Positions 32,746 through 43,664 of a stretch of 64,000 nucleotides of DNA are shown in pieces. Origin of the DNA: Phlyctochytrium arcticum (lineage: Eukaryota; Chytridiomycota; Chytridiomycetes; Chytridiales; Chytridiaceae); NCBI GenBank assembly GCA_025602905.1, contig JAHLKI010000019.1, positions 186,001-250,000 of the forward strand, written 5' to 3'. Each line of letters begins with the position of its first letter. Position 1 is the stretch's first letter. The notes under the pieces are model-generated. The model did no database searches. It was not told the origin of the DNA and saw only the letters and a program-made list of their open reading frames with translations. The translations under genes were made by a program, and so were the position numbers.

Positions 32746-34268
32746 TTATATGGCATCCTCATCGTCGTCTACTGCACCAAGATGGGATTGAACAAATCGT
32801 CCCAAGTTGGCCAAATCTACGAAAATGGCTGCGGTGCTAGACTCATCCTGAAGCGTTCGTGCGACAATCATGATTTTGCGGGCCCAGTCGGCAGCTTGTC
32901 GAGCATGTCCTACGCGCAACGATAATGAACTGGAAGATTGTGATGGATTTGCGGATGGGGAGGTGGACACGCTGGGTGAGGTGGGCGGTTCGGGGTGGTG
33001 GTTTTCGCTGACGAGACTGGGGGATGTCGAACGTGATGCCACTGAGCCAGTACCATTTTTACTGGATGGATTGGGGGAAAGTGATAAGGAGGCCATAGAC
33101 GCCGAATGGGTATTGGACCGTGACCGTTCTGACCGCTCAAACGCTTCAAGAGCACTCACGAACCCATCCAGTAGACACATTAGAATCACCCCGGCCAGAT
33201 CAATTACGGATGCCCGGACGCCGACGGGTTCAAATGTGCCTGGTAAATAGAGGGACTCGGTATGTCGAAACATGGGTTCTACCAGGCGTTGTTGGAGGAT
33301 TTGGTGCTCGGTCGTGCGTGAATTGTAGGCAAGGACAAACCAGCTCCATCCCGTCGAGACAAAGCCGTAGTTGCGTCCAATTTGGCCCACGGACGAGTGC
33401 CGGTTGTTTAGTTCGGCTAGTTCTAATTCTGAGCTTGCGAGAGTTTCAGTTTGAGTTACATCGTCTTTGCTGGCTGGCACGCCTTTGGCAATGATGCTGT
33501 CCAGTACCATGATGGCAAACCCCGTCTTTCGATTTGACAATGCGTCCGAGTCAGTGTCAGCGTCGGATATCGCTTCGGTTCGGGCAAACATTCCACCGCC
33601 GAAGAGACGCAAGAGTGGAAATAGGACGTCGGTCATGATGATTTGTTTGCCACTGTCCCCGCTATGCCGAACATCGCCCAGCGCCATCCACGTCGTTTCG
33701 AGCCGCCGAACGATATCGTCCATGGTATTCTCGGGGACGCGGACTTTGGGGATGGTTGTGACGGGTGAGCTGCGCGTAGGCTGGTCAAAGCTTCTGGGGC
33801 GAACTTGCATGGATGGAGAGTTGGGCCGACGCTGTGACGAATAACCATGAGCTGGGCCCGCTGATAAAACAAATACAAGTATGAGTGGGGATGTTCATTT
33901 TTATTGAAACATGAAGAGCATTCAAAGAACTTACTGCTTAAAGCCGCGACCAGAAACCGCTTGGCAACCAGTGGGTCCCACACTCGCAATTCATCCAACC
34001 ACGATACTTGCAGCGGAATTTTTTTCCGTACAAGAATCGACGCCGTAGCCAAGATTTCTGGTACTGTCACGTTGGGATGCTGGGCCAGGATATCCACAAT
34101 CTTTTCCAACCTGTCGGTACTGATGCCCAGTGTGGTGGGCAACGAGCGGACATACTCGGCGACGACATCGATATCGGCCGACGCTGCTTTAGAAAGAAAC
34201 GAATCCGAGACTTTGTAGTTGTTTTTGCTGGATGAAAAGAGCATTTTGGGTGAAAGTTTGCCAGGCAT
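32746..34268 (-). CDS. Hypothetical protein, 482 aa
   Basis: Exons 33935-34268 and 32746-33860, with a 74-nt intron and closing phases. ATG 34268 is chosen (MPGKLSPKMLFSSS); an in-frame ATG at 34322 would add 18 residues. The N-terminal 110 residues look helical (VVAEYVRSLPTTLGISTDRLEKIVDIL, WLDELRVWDPLVAKRFLVAAL). The middle has VRRLETTWMALGDVRHSG and a long helical segment with FALAYN- and DLAGVILMCLLDGFVSALEAF-like stretches. A Ser/Pro-rich disordered insert (about 385-430) precedes a final helix (RQAADWARKIMIVARTLQDES). I recognise no family. It shares a 581-bp divergent upstream region with BMT2. Confidence 0.7.
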
Positions 34269-34849
34269 GTCGAACCAGGCACGCGGCAGGAAGGAGCAGC
34301 AAAAACATCGCCTTAAATACATGTAATGTCCCGAGCATAACTATCAAAACAACAAATAGGTACTATTCTATAGAACTGTTCGATTTCGGAATGCCGCCGG
34401 GAAATTCTGGATATGTTTGCCATTGTTGCGTTTGAATTGGATGTTGCTAATTAGAATCAGGATTCTTTCAGAAAAGATACACTTCCGTCATTTCATGAGG
34501 GTCTGATTGCTAAATGGGACATCGGGTCATGGAAATAAATTTGCCGGTACGGTTTCGCCAGTCTTAACTCTAAAAATAAAAGTGCGGATAAGGTCTTTCG
34601 GCCTGTGGGTTGGGCTTTTAGGGATGAGCCCACGCCCCAAATCCTATTCTCTAACCTGATTTAACAAAATGCATGATACGTTCGAAGGAAGCTGAAAATA
34701 AACATCGTTCCGCGTCAGATGGGGACGGTCGGAGTTGCGGAGTTTGGGGGAAATTTTGAAACGTCACAGCGGTCACGGGATCAGCTTTGCTTTTGACATT
34801 TGTAAAGTCTCTGGCCAACGGCCAATTGACAAAACCCGAGGCTACCAAA
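34269..34849. promoter_or_regulatory. Divergent promoter region, 482-aa gene and BMT2
   Basis: The gap between two divergent start codons. I see no recognised motif. It presumably holds both promoters and 5' UTRs. Confidence 0.4.
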
Positions 34850-35799
34850 ATGCCTCGGCGAAAGGTCAAAAAACCACCACTTCCCATTCCCATCCGTAAG
34901 GATATAACCGCAGCAACGAAAGGGAAACCAACTCACCCTCGTATTCCGACGCAAAGACTGATTTCCACCTATCATGCCCTCAATAAACAGTTAGCACACC
35001 TGGTCAAGAATGGCGAAACAGCAAAAGCTGAGGAGGTGAAGAAGGAAATGGAGGGGTTGGGAGGGCTTCATGCGTATCAACGAGCGTCGTTGCGGGGAGG
35101 GAACGAGCGTAAGGGATTGGGTGCTTGTGGGACTTGGGTCCTGCCTCACCTTCGAAAAGAACATCAAGCACAATTCGACGCTGACGAGACTAGAAGTGAT
35201 TTGCCAAAGAAACGCCAGAAAGGACCGTCATTGCGCTTGCTGGATGTCGGGGCACTTAGCGGAGAAACCTATGCTCGACAGAAAGGATGGCTGGACGTGA
35301 CATCTATCGATCTCAACCCCCAACATCTGTCGGTCATGAAACAAGATTTCTTCGAGAGACCGCTTCCATCGTCCGATACAGAGAAATTCCATGTAATTAG
35401 CTTGAGCTTGGTTGTCAATTTTGTCGGGGACCCCAAGGATCGCGGTATGTTCATGATTTTTGACCAATCGTTCTTTATCCATTTTCTCATTTTCCCCGAT
35501 AATTTCACACAGGCATCATGCTTTCTCGCACAAGAGAATTCCTCCTTCCCAACGGCCTTCTTTTCCTCGTCGTCCCCTTACCATGTGTGACAAATTCCCG
35601 CTATATGACCCACAAACACCTTCTGGACATTATGTCCTCCCTCCATTTCCGGGTGCAAGAGCACCGTTTCTCTCCCAAACTCGCCTTTTATTTATTCAAG
35701 TTGGACGGCCACTCCACAACTCTTCTTCCACCTGGAACCTGGTCGAAAAAGGAAATTCATCCCGGTGTTAGTCGCAATAATTTTTGCATATGTATATAA
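34850..35799 (+). CDS. BMT2: Bmt2-like 25S rRNA adenine-N1 methyltransferase
   Basis: Exons 34850-35444 and 35513-35799 give 293 aa. Family signatures in order: a basic N-terminus, GLGGLHAYQRASLRGG, the SAM-binding LLDVGALSGETYA near 155, DVTSIDLNPQH, DFFERP, FHVISLSLVVNFVGDPKDRG (split by the intron after DR) and LLFLVVPLPCVTNSRYMT. In yeast Bmt2 methylates a single adenine (m1A2142) of 25S rRNA in the nucleolus. The upstream ATG-free 5' region and the Arg/Lys-rich start (MPRRKVKK) support ATG 34850. Nothing is unusual apart from a short divergent C-terminal tail after SKKEIHPGV. Confidence 0.92.
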
Positions 35800-35814
35800 C
35801 TTATTCTAATAGTG

Positions 35815-35920
35815 TTGATGGCATCGCTGTCGCTTTGTAAACGGGGTTTACATAGAAGATGGATTTGCTCTCGTCCAGTCATCTATTTCTTTGCGTGATC
35901 AGGTATTCATTTGCCATCCT
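35815..35920 (-). pseudogene. Remnant related to the gene at 57320-57850
   Basis: On the minus strand GATGGCAAATGAATACCTGA, TCACGCA and a TGACTGGACGAGAGCAAA-like block, then a TATGTAAACCCCGTTT block, match in order 57850-57755 (an exon starting DGKGIPDHDYGQDD). Stops interrupt it. It is a fragment of about 100 bp, about 22 kb from its relative. Confidence 0.5.
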
Positions 35921-36377
35921 TCCAATTTATGCCGCCACATACGAGACCTTCAATGGTTGGCCGGGATTTTTGTCTGCTCTCAAGCATAAGAACAAGATGC
36001 TTGGCGAGTATACCGCGGTATGTTGCCAGAGATCAGTGGTATTTTAACAAGTTATGTTGCGCAGCGTTATCACTGCCTCTCCAGACTCCAGCACTGCCTC
36101 CGTCACATTGGACAACACTTACTTCAAAATCTTCATCAACTTACTCGACTATGTAGATCAAGACACACAGATCGGGAAAGCGGCGAAGCAATACCGTACT
36201 CGCACATCTGGATGATCTATATAGCGTCCGAATCCGCCAAGTTCAGCGGGCGGCCAAATTCAAAGACCAGGCCTTGACTTGGCAATAAAGAAACGTATAT
36301 ACAGTATGCCCCAGTTGATGCGCCGGGGCGATCAGCAAAACGAGTAATAATCTTTCTTATCAAGTTCGACATCACAC
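35921..36377. other. 5' flank of kelch pseudogene B
   Basis: Contains the kelch promoter block GCGGGCGGCCAAATTC at about 36246-36262. It also has a block at 36060-36090 that matches, inverted, the region near 30905-30930 beyond kelch A. No gene is supported. Confidence 0.5.
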
Positions 36378-37540
36378 ATGGCGAGCACCCAGTCCTGGAC
36401 CGCCGTATCTTCAATCATCAAAAATGTGTGGCAGCTAGCGGATTGCTCCTCCACCTCCTTTGGTGGATATTCTACCTTTGATGGGACCAGTACGTTGACC
36501 TTTTTCATCTGCTCTCTCAGGAAAAAAAAAACAGCCTTCGAATTGATTTTCTATATACACAGGCTGGAACAATAAATGTCAAACGACTAGCTTCCTTCCG
36601 AAAGCAATCACCAAATTCCGGCTTCAATGCTAAATGCCTCGCCTTATTCGACAACGTCAATGCTAGAGCGGCTTGTGCCATTCAAAAGCGTTATTTAATG
36701 GCTCAGCATAAACTGGTTCTGGACGAGCCATACTCTGATAGAGGGGCCACCTCGATCGGGATACGGCCTTCTTTCCACCAGTACGCCGATTTGGGCCATT
36801 GGTGGTCAGATGCCAGGTGCCGGGGGGGGGAACACCACTGTCAAGACAAGTGTACCCAGAATTAGGCCCACTGGTGGCTCAATTCAATCAGCAGAGTTTC
36901 TACGGGCGGATCTGCCTTTACGCCGTCAATCACACTTCAGCAGCTGCCTGGGGCGAAAATGGGGCGGTTCTGTTTGGCGGTCAGAGCGAGAGACGAATCC
37001 TGCCCCTTGCAGAATAATACTTGGTCGGCCCTTGAAGCCAAAGGGAACCCACCATCACCTCGACTCTACCCGTGGATCGCAACCAGTGCGACGACCATGT
37101 ATGTGTACGGAGGGCGGCCACTAAATGCAACTTGCCCACTCCTGCATGGAATCACTCACATGGACCAACCACAACCTATTCACGACAACCAACATAGCCC
37201 ATCCTGTTTCCATCTCAGATATCTCATGCCCCATCTGCACTAATCATAATAGCCCACGACCATCGAATCCCTACTTACACGTCTTCTTCCCAAATATCTA
37301 TTCCGACATTCAAGGGACCTCCTCGAATGACATTGAAATGGGCACCCTGAACCGCCAGTCTGACTCCCTCATCATTTTCATCCTCTCCCGACATTGTGCC
37401 AGCACCCTCATACGACGATCTCATTTCCTCCGAGTCTGCATGTCCATCTACAATAATTCATAACACTGTGAGTGTCCCACCTTCATCCATACCTGCTACT
37501 ACTACCATTCATTCCTCCACCCCCCTCACAGCGGCCACTG
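36378..37540 (+). pseudogene. Kelch membrane-protein pseudogene (copy B)
   Basis: The first exon (36378-36491, MASTQSWTAVSSIIKNVWQL) and its donor are intact. The second exon has lost about 18 bases just after the acceptor and runs into stops, and later deletions and frameshifts break it repeatedly (near 36705, 36830, 37000 and 37130). Recognisable blocks include GPPRSGY-like, GGSVWR/LFGGQSE-like, MYVYGGRPLNAT and NDIEMGTLNRQS. The stretch carrying the membrane helix is deleted: TFKG-like codons run straight into the NDIEMG codons. It is the most decayed of the five kelch copies together with C. Confidence 0.85.
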
Positions 37541-38561
37541 CCGACTAAATTTTCCCACAGAATGCACCGTATAGCTATTCTGTTAGGACACTTATATAAC
37601 TGGCAAGTATGGGACATCCACCTGGTTATCTTTATCATTTGGATAACCCACTGCCCGCCTAGAGTCAATCAACTCCGGCATCCCAACATCCCGAATAAAC
37701 AACTCCAACGCATCGTTTGTTGTTTTGCAACCCACAAATACCCCACATCGTTAGGATGCGTCAAATAACAGATTACCCCATTCAAACCACACCCTCGTTT
37801 TGATTACATCAGGAAAAGTCTCTTTCTGAGCTCGACAAAGAAACGCTTCCTCACATTTTCTGATACATCTTACCCACACTTTACTGTATATATCTCCGAG
37901 AATTTAGTTGAACCCCATCAGTTGCGACGGGGGGAAGATTGCATATCATCTTGGATGCTACAAAAAAAAAATGGCGAATTTGTCCTTGCAAGAGTACAGT
38001 TTTTCAAGAGCGGGCCAAGCAAAAGGCTCTCATGCAGCGTAGTGCAGTATTCCAAGGACACATGAAGTTGGGCAAGGACAAACTTTCTCCTGCAAATTGG
38101 AACGTGGGAAATTTTGCAAAAAAAACACCCAAAAAAATGTTTCATCATTTCAATAGTAGTTTGAGATTTTGTTTTGATGCCCGCATTTGCATTTCGGACA
38201 AAAAACCTTCAATCAGAATGACAGAGGTTATAAAAAAAAAACTTGCCTTCTCTGTATTTTGCGTCTGTGGTCTGATACTACCGTACTACCGGGAGAGAAA
38301 AAAAAATCATGACTGCCGCGCTTCAGGACCTGCATAATCTTGAGGATGGCATATATATATATACCCCGCTAACGCACTTTTATAGAACAAAGAAACTCTT
38401 TTCCTACATGATTTTGCCCAGGTACCGCCATTCAAATTCCAACAAATCCCCTTTCGTTTTTTCCTTTTATCACGTATATATAAATACAAAAGTGTTTTTT
38501 TTTAACCAAACCAAACCAACCAACCAAATGTAAAATAATATAAAATATAATCTACAATAAG
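37541..38561. other. Intergenic downstream of the velvet gene
   Basis: No gene supported; the longest open frame is 132 codons (37939-38337) with no recognisable domain. Near 37880 a block GAGAATTTAGTTGAACCCCA recalls sequences beyond kelch A. Confidence 0.4.
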
Positions 38562-41363
38562 CTAATGATCTGACAACGTAGAAGAATGGGCGGTTGAAGA
38601 AGAGTGGGTGTCATCTTCAACGGGGAGTTTCTCAACGGGAGGAGGACGGTGGCGGCGACGGGGGGGATTTTTTGGGGTGGGGGGTTCGGTGGCGGAGGGT
38701 GATGCTGAGGGTCGAGGACCGGCGGGTGTTGCGGATGATGTTGTTGTTGTGGTTGTTGTTGGTGGTGGTGGTGGGGGGACGGAGGAGGATGTCAGCTTGG
38801 GTTGCTGGACGGGGAACTTCTTTGCGCGCATAGTAGTCTTTCGACTAGTAGAACTACTAGCCTTTGAGTTAACGATAGGTGCAGGTGACCCATCCCCTTC
38901 CTCTTCCTCCTCCTCATCCTCCTGCCCTTCTTCTTCCTCGACAGCAGCAGCAGTAGCAGCAGTAGTAGTAGTAGTAGGCGCAACAACAGTTTTAGTTCGC
39001 ATGCCTCTCCGCTTCTTTCCCCGAACGGGAAGTCGGACCCCTTGTCGTGCAAACGATTTGGTGAGGTTGGTTGATTCTAATAAAACAGGGTCAGTATATA
39101 TAGTGATGGGGAGAGAGGATTTGGAAACTTACCAAGCATCCCAGGAAACTCTTTGGCGGTGTACACGGTAAACGGCTCGGAAAAGGTTTCGGCCGTGATG
39201 GTCGTGATGTCGGTTGAGATGAGGGGGTGGTTGGGAGGTTGACCACCGCTATGAGAATTAGACAATTTGAAAAAAAAAGGGGAGGAGTAGAAGTAAACGA
39301 AATGAGAAAAAAAATCACGGGTATGGGTTAATATCATATAAGGAAAAAATCGAGAAATAGGATTGTGCACGTACCTGGCCACACTACATAACCGAAATCC
39401 CAATTTATAAGCCCCTTCAACCCGTACACTCAAATCCCCAAATACAAAAAACACGCCCTGAAGGCCATCCAGTCCCACCAGACTAAATGCCGACGAGACA
39501 AGTGATCCCGTTAACGTATTAAGGTATGTCGCGTCTGATAAGTTTCCATGGGGTGGGTTAAGTTGTGACGAGGATGATGATTGCGGGGTTGGGTTAAGGG
39601 TTTTGGAGATGATGTTGGCTGGGTGTCCGGATAGGGTATATAGACTTGCGTGGAGGATGAGAAGCGGGTGTTCGGTTGTGCTGGGGACTACCGCGTGGGT
39701 AATGGCATGTCGAGCGACAAGTCGAATAACTGTTCATAGATATGAGCATTTGACAGTGAGGAGATGAAATGTGTTTGCAACTTACTCGGTGGAGGATCAA
39801 CTACGCAAAAGTATATGAAAAAATCAAATCATTAATGGACCATCATGAAATTGACACAAACTTTGTTTTGGCAAAATACGTACCCACACGCCGATCACGA
39901 CCTCCAAATCCGCACATCTTGAAAAAATAAATGTCAGTCCAATACTTGCAAAAAAAAAGAATGAAGAAACATACCCTGGCACGTTCTGGCTGCTGAACGA
40001 CTTCCAACTCATACCTAAGTAATTTAAAAAGTAAGTGAAATGTGATAGTTAATCCAAAAATCTGATCTCTTCCACGTCCCCGGCTAAATTTCGGAGGGGT
40101 ACCCAGGACCCGACACCATGGTATGACTGGAAGCCAAAAACACCATTTTGGGCGCGCAGTTCAGCCCGTGGAACCCCGCCGCTTTTTGGCCCTTCCCACT
40201 ATCACGGGCATAATGGCCATTGTCCGCAGCCCAAAAATCCTACACCTTTGGATGGGGGAGTCGTGAATCGAAGCCGTGGAGGGGGGGCTTACAACGAATA
40301 CGTCTGTCGCCCCGAGGGAGAGAGAAAAAATCGTTGCGTAACACCGTCCCCTTCGCCGCAATTCCCCGTCCTCAGGCCCTGACGCGGCGGCAAACAACAA
40401 AAGAATGAGAAAGAGTCCTTACCGAATGCTTCCAGGATCCGACCAGGATATCGTCGTGCTACTGCCACCTGTCTTGGGCGTGCTGGTCCGTCTTTGATCC
40501 ATCCCGTCGCTGGCGGCACTCCTGGGTCCTCTTCCGCGCGTCGTGGTCGGCGTGCCGGTATCGGGCCGTCGGAGCAGTCCGCGTGCATCGCGCGACAGAT
40601 CCAGCGTTGGAGGCGGCTGGAGGTGAGGAGGACGCGAAGGGGATGAGGGTCGGGCCCGCGAATGTCGTTGGGTATGTGAGGATAATGAGGGAGATGATGA
40701 TGGATATGCTGATGTGGATGATGATGATGTGGCCATAGCAGCATCGGGATGGCGATGATGTCCGTACGGGGCCGAGTCGGTTGAGGGGTGAAACTGCGAA
40801 CGATGCGGGGGACGGTATGGGTGTTCGTACTGTTGATGTGGTTGCTGAGAGTGGTGGAGGGGTGATGGATCTAATTGCTCTTGTGGATGCGATTGATGTG
40901 AATGTCGTCGAGGAGAGTAAAAGGGGGGTGGGCCTTCCAAATGTGCTTGCCGCTGCTCCCTCCCATTTCGATGATGATGGTGCTGTTGCTGCTGCTGGTA
41001 ATCCAACGGAGAATGTGGACGTGGTAATGAGCGTTGATGCTGCTGCTGCTGGGTACCCAATGGATGGCTGTCGGGTAGATCTAGATGCATGCGGGAAGAT
41101 CGTTGTTGCTGATGCAGGTCGTGAGGTTCATGGTCCGTGCTGTGACGAGGTGGATAGTCATGATGGGTGGGATGACGGGGCCGTGGTGGTGGTGGTGGTC
41201 CTCCACCGCTGAACGGTCGTTCTGGTGGTGGGGCCGCTTTTCCCTGCTGCTGCTGCTGCTGCTCGTCGATAGTGTCAATGTTGTTGTGGTCAGCTATCCG
41301 CTCCCCGCGGATCATGCCGCTCGGGGAGGGGAATTGCGGTAGTCGTCGCTGTCGATCGGCCAC
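38562..41363 (-). CDS. Velvet-domain regulator (VelB/VosA type) with long Gln/His-rich N-terminus
   Basis: Seven exons: 40423-41363, 39975-40014, 39884-39917, 39786-39800, 39375-39729, 39133-39248 and 38562-39076; 671 aa, phases closing. The first 313 residues are disordered with poly-Gln, poly-His and poly-Pro tracts. The velvet domain then reads RYELEVVQQPERAR, CGFGGRDRR, VDPPPIIRL, FVFGDLSVRVEG, FRLCSVA, SEPFTVYTAKEFPGML and TKSFARQGVRLPVRGKKRRG. The DPPP core is carried by a 15-nt microexon between two introns. The C-terminus is acidic (about 545-575) and then Pro/Thr-rich. Velvet proteins are fungal NF-kB-like DNA-binding factors controlling development and secondary metabolism. Which paralogue (VelB, VosA or VelC) cannot be fixed from sequence alone. 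The C-terminal PVRGKKRRG could serve for nuclear import. Confidence 0.9.
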
Positions 41364-43469
41364 GGTCTACAAAGTTGGGGGAACAGAAGGATAGATTGGC
41401 CGTGGGGGCGGGTGGAGCAGAGGGTGCAAAGGTTAAATATAAAAAGAAGATGAGATTGTTAGTTTTGTTGGCGAGAAGAATGCAGTTACACAATAGGATG
41501 GAAGAATCTGGCCATGCTTGCTTTTGCAGCGCTGCAACTCTGGCCGTTGGGTGCTGCTGCGCAATAATCGAATAGCCGGCCGATTCCCATATGCTGTGCG
41601 CTTCGATAAATCCTGTACTTACCGCAGAGGGGTGGGGCGTAGATGGACCGTTGTCGATCCCGCCGGCGGTCGGGGGACGCCAATGCTTTCTTTGGGGGTT
41701 TGGGTTGGGGACGGCGGGTTTGCCTCTACTCGTCTATAAGAATCGCGAGGTCGTTTCGGCAGGTTGGCGCGAGGACACAAAGTAAGTCGACTGTATTTGA
41801 CGGCGATCCACACGCTGGCTGATACTCGACGATCCAGGTGCTGGAGTATGTAGTCTACCTCCTGTAGTTGTCGTCTGCTGGCTGTTGCTTGACTTCAAGC
41901 AGGGTCCCGGGGCTAAACGGCTTTAACGATGCGTCTATGGAGGATTGTATTGGGGTGGCTGGAAACAAGGCCGCGAAAAAAAGGCTCAGTTATAGCGCCG
42001 GCGTTGCGGGGGGGAGTCCTACTTTCCTCCTCCTACTTTCTTCCTTTGAATCCTTTGCGCCGAGCCCTACTTTACAAACCGTCGATCGCCAAAGCCCCCC
42101 CCCCGCACGATTTTAAACCACCAACGACGTCCTGGGCGACCAGAACGACGCGCCGGTAAAGGTTGTAGTAGGATATGGGCTGGCTGGGCTCTCTCGCCGT
42201 CGCACAACAACAACAATCGTGTTCCCGCCGCCGCCGCCGCAACCACCAACAAAAAACAACCGTCCTCCTTCTTCTTCCTTCCTTCCTTTTGTCTTGTTGC
42301 TGCGGGCGGCCGAGTCCGACTTGCCTATGGCATCCATTTATGCATGTACGCTCGTCGCTCCCCCATTGTCTGCATCTCACACAATTGTACTTTACTCGAG
42401 CACTTATTGCATATACCCATACCCGAGCTGCTGCTGCTGTTGCCCACTGTTTCATCCGATCATCGGACATACATCCTCACGGCCCAGCAACAATGAGGGC
42501 CGCTCTGACGACGAAGGGACGGACGACAAAACGACAATACGACTTTTCACCACCCACGGGCTCGCCCTACCCGCGGATGCTGCTTCCCACGGGCCCATGC
42601 GCGGCGGCCGCCCAAAAGTGTACCGTATCGATATTAATTATATTAAAAACACGGCGCTTCCAGGCTCCAAAAGTTCCCAATCCCATCCCACCCGGTACCA
42701 TGGTACGTCCCGGTACACCCACGTAGGTTGTGCTCCCCATGATGAGTAAGCCTTACTAAGCCGCCGGGCTGGGATATCCGCGAGCTGTTTCTTCTTGTGA
42801 GGACTGTGAAATATGCTGACTTTTTGCCGTGGGGGTTTTTCCTATACGAGTTGCGAGATACGTACTCGTTCGGAATTCCTGTGTGGGTTATCTCGATTTA
42901 ATTCTTTGAAATTCATTCCATTTTTTGCATCAAGGTTACGGTAAAAAATATCCCGGTGGTAAAAAGATGAATTGACCCGCGGGTATATTCCGAGAAATGG
43001 CGGCGACAGATGATCACAGATTCTAGACTTTTTTGCGTATTGGGACTTTATTATCCGATTCCCCATCATAACCGTAATGCCGAAGTGGCAGAAGTGCATA
43101 CTCCGCATTGATACAAACTCGATGTGACCGAGCAAAGACTCGCAATGTATCATCAACCACAGCAATTGCCAAGAAAATATGCGGCGGTGGGAAAAAGTGA
43201 ATCTAAGAAAAATCTGCCAAGAAGATCCAGCTGGCGTGGCTGTGCAGCGACTGTAGCCCTTTTGGGGGCTGTGAGCCTGTGACGTGTGTTGCTAGGAAAA
43301 ATCTAGGCATGACGTCAAAGTGGGAGCGGTCAAGATATAAAAAGTGTGGGGGGGGGGGGGGTCAATTGTATCTTTTTTTGTCCGTCAAACAAAACAAAAA
43401 CACATTTTACTCAAACTTTCCACTTTACACAAAAACCTCACCTAAACAAACCACATAACAAAACTCGAA
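41364..43469. other. Long divergent upstream region, velvet and CYSTM genes
   Basis: About 2.1 kb without a supported gene; open frames reach 183 codons (42175-42726) but are low-complexity, with CAA, GCC and CTT repeats, and lack domains. A CRE-like TGACGTCA lies at 43310-43317, a TATA-like GATATAAAAAG at 43333-43343 and a run of about 14 G right after it, 110-140 bp before the CYSTM start. A long regulated promoter is typical of a developmental regulator such as velvet; that is inference. Confidence 0.5.
43310..43343 (+). promoter_or_regulatory. CRE-like site and TATA box of the CYSTM gene
   Basis: TGACGTCA (43310-43317) is the full palindromic CRE/ATF site, bound in fungi by bZIP stress factors. 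GATATAAAAAG at 43333-43343 is a good TATA box, about 127 bp before ATG 43470. Both are seen directly; function is inferred. Confidence 0.5.
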
Positions 43470-43664
43470 ATGCCACACTACCAACAACAACAACACTACG
43501 GCAACCACTACGGCTCGCAAGCCCAGCCCCAAGTCGTCTACGTCCAAGAACCACGACGCTCCTCCCGCGGCGGCGGCGGCGGATTCTGCTCGGGTCTCCT
43601 AGCGGCCCTCTGTTGTTGCTGCTGTCTGGATGAATGCACGGATTGCTGCTGTTTCTTTTGCTAA
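43470..43664 (+). CDS. CYSTM family small cysteine-rich membrane protein
   Basis: Encodes 64 aa in one exon. A Gln/Tyr/His-rich N-terminus (QQQQHYGNHYG, QPQVVYVQEP) precedes a Gly run and the C-terminal module GGGFCSGLLAALCCCCCLDE ending in CTDCCCFFC, with ten Cys in the last 26 residues. This is the cysteine-rich transmembrane module (CYSTM): a single tail helix with clustered Cys found across fungi and plants, often stress-induced and linked to metal or redox tolerance. The length and position of the module are typical. The CRE and TATA elements just upstream fit stress induction. A Pro/Gln-rich antisense frame over the same DNA is a shadow. Confidence 0.85.
   Translation: MPHYQQQQHYGNHYGSQAQPQVVYVQEPRRSSRGGGGGFCSGLLAALCCCCCLDECTDCCCFFC

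Noticed and set aside
40781..41212. 143-codon frame antisense to the velvet N-terminus
   Set aside because: Arises from the CAG/CAC repeats on the opposite strand; no domain.
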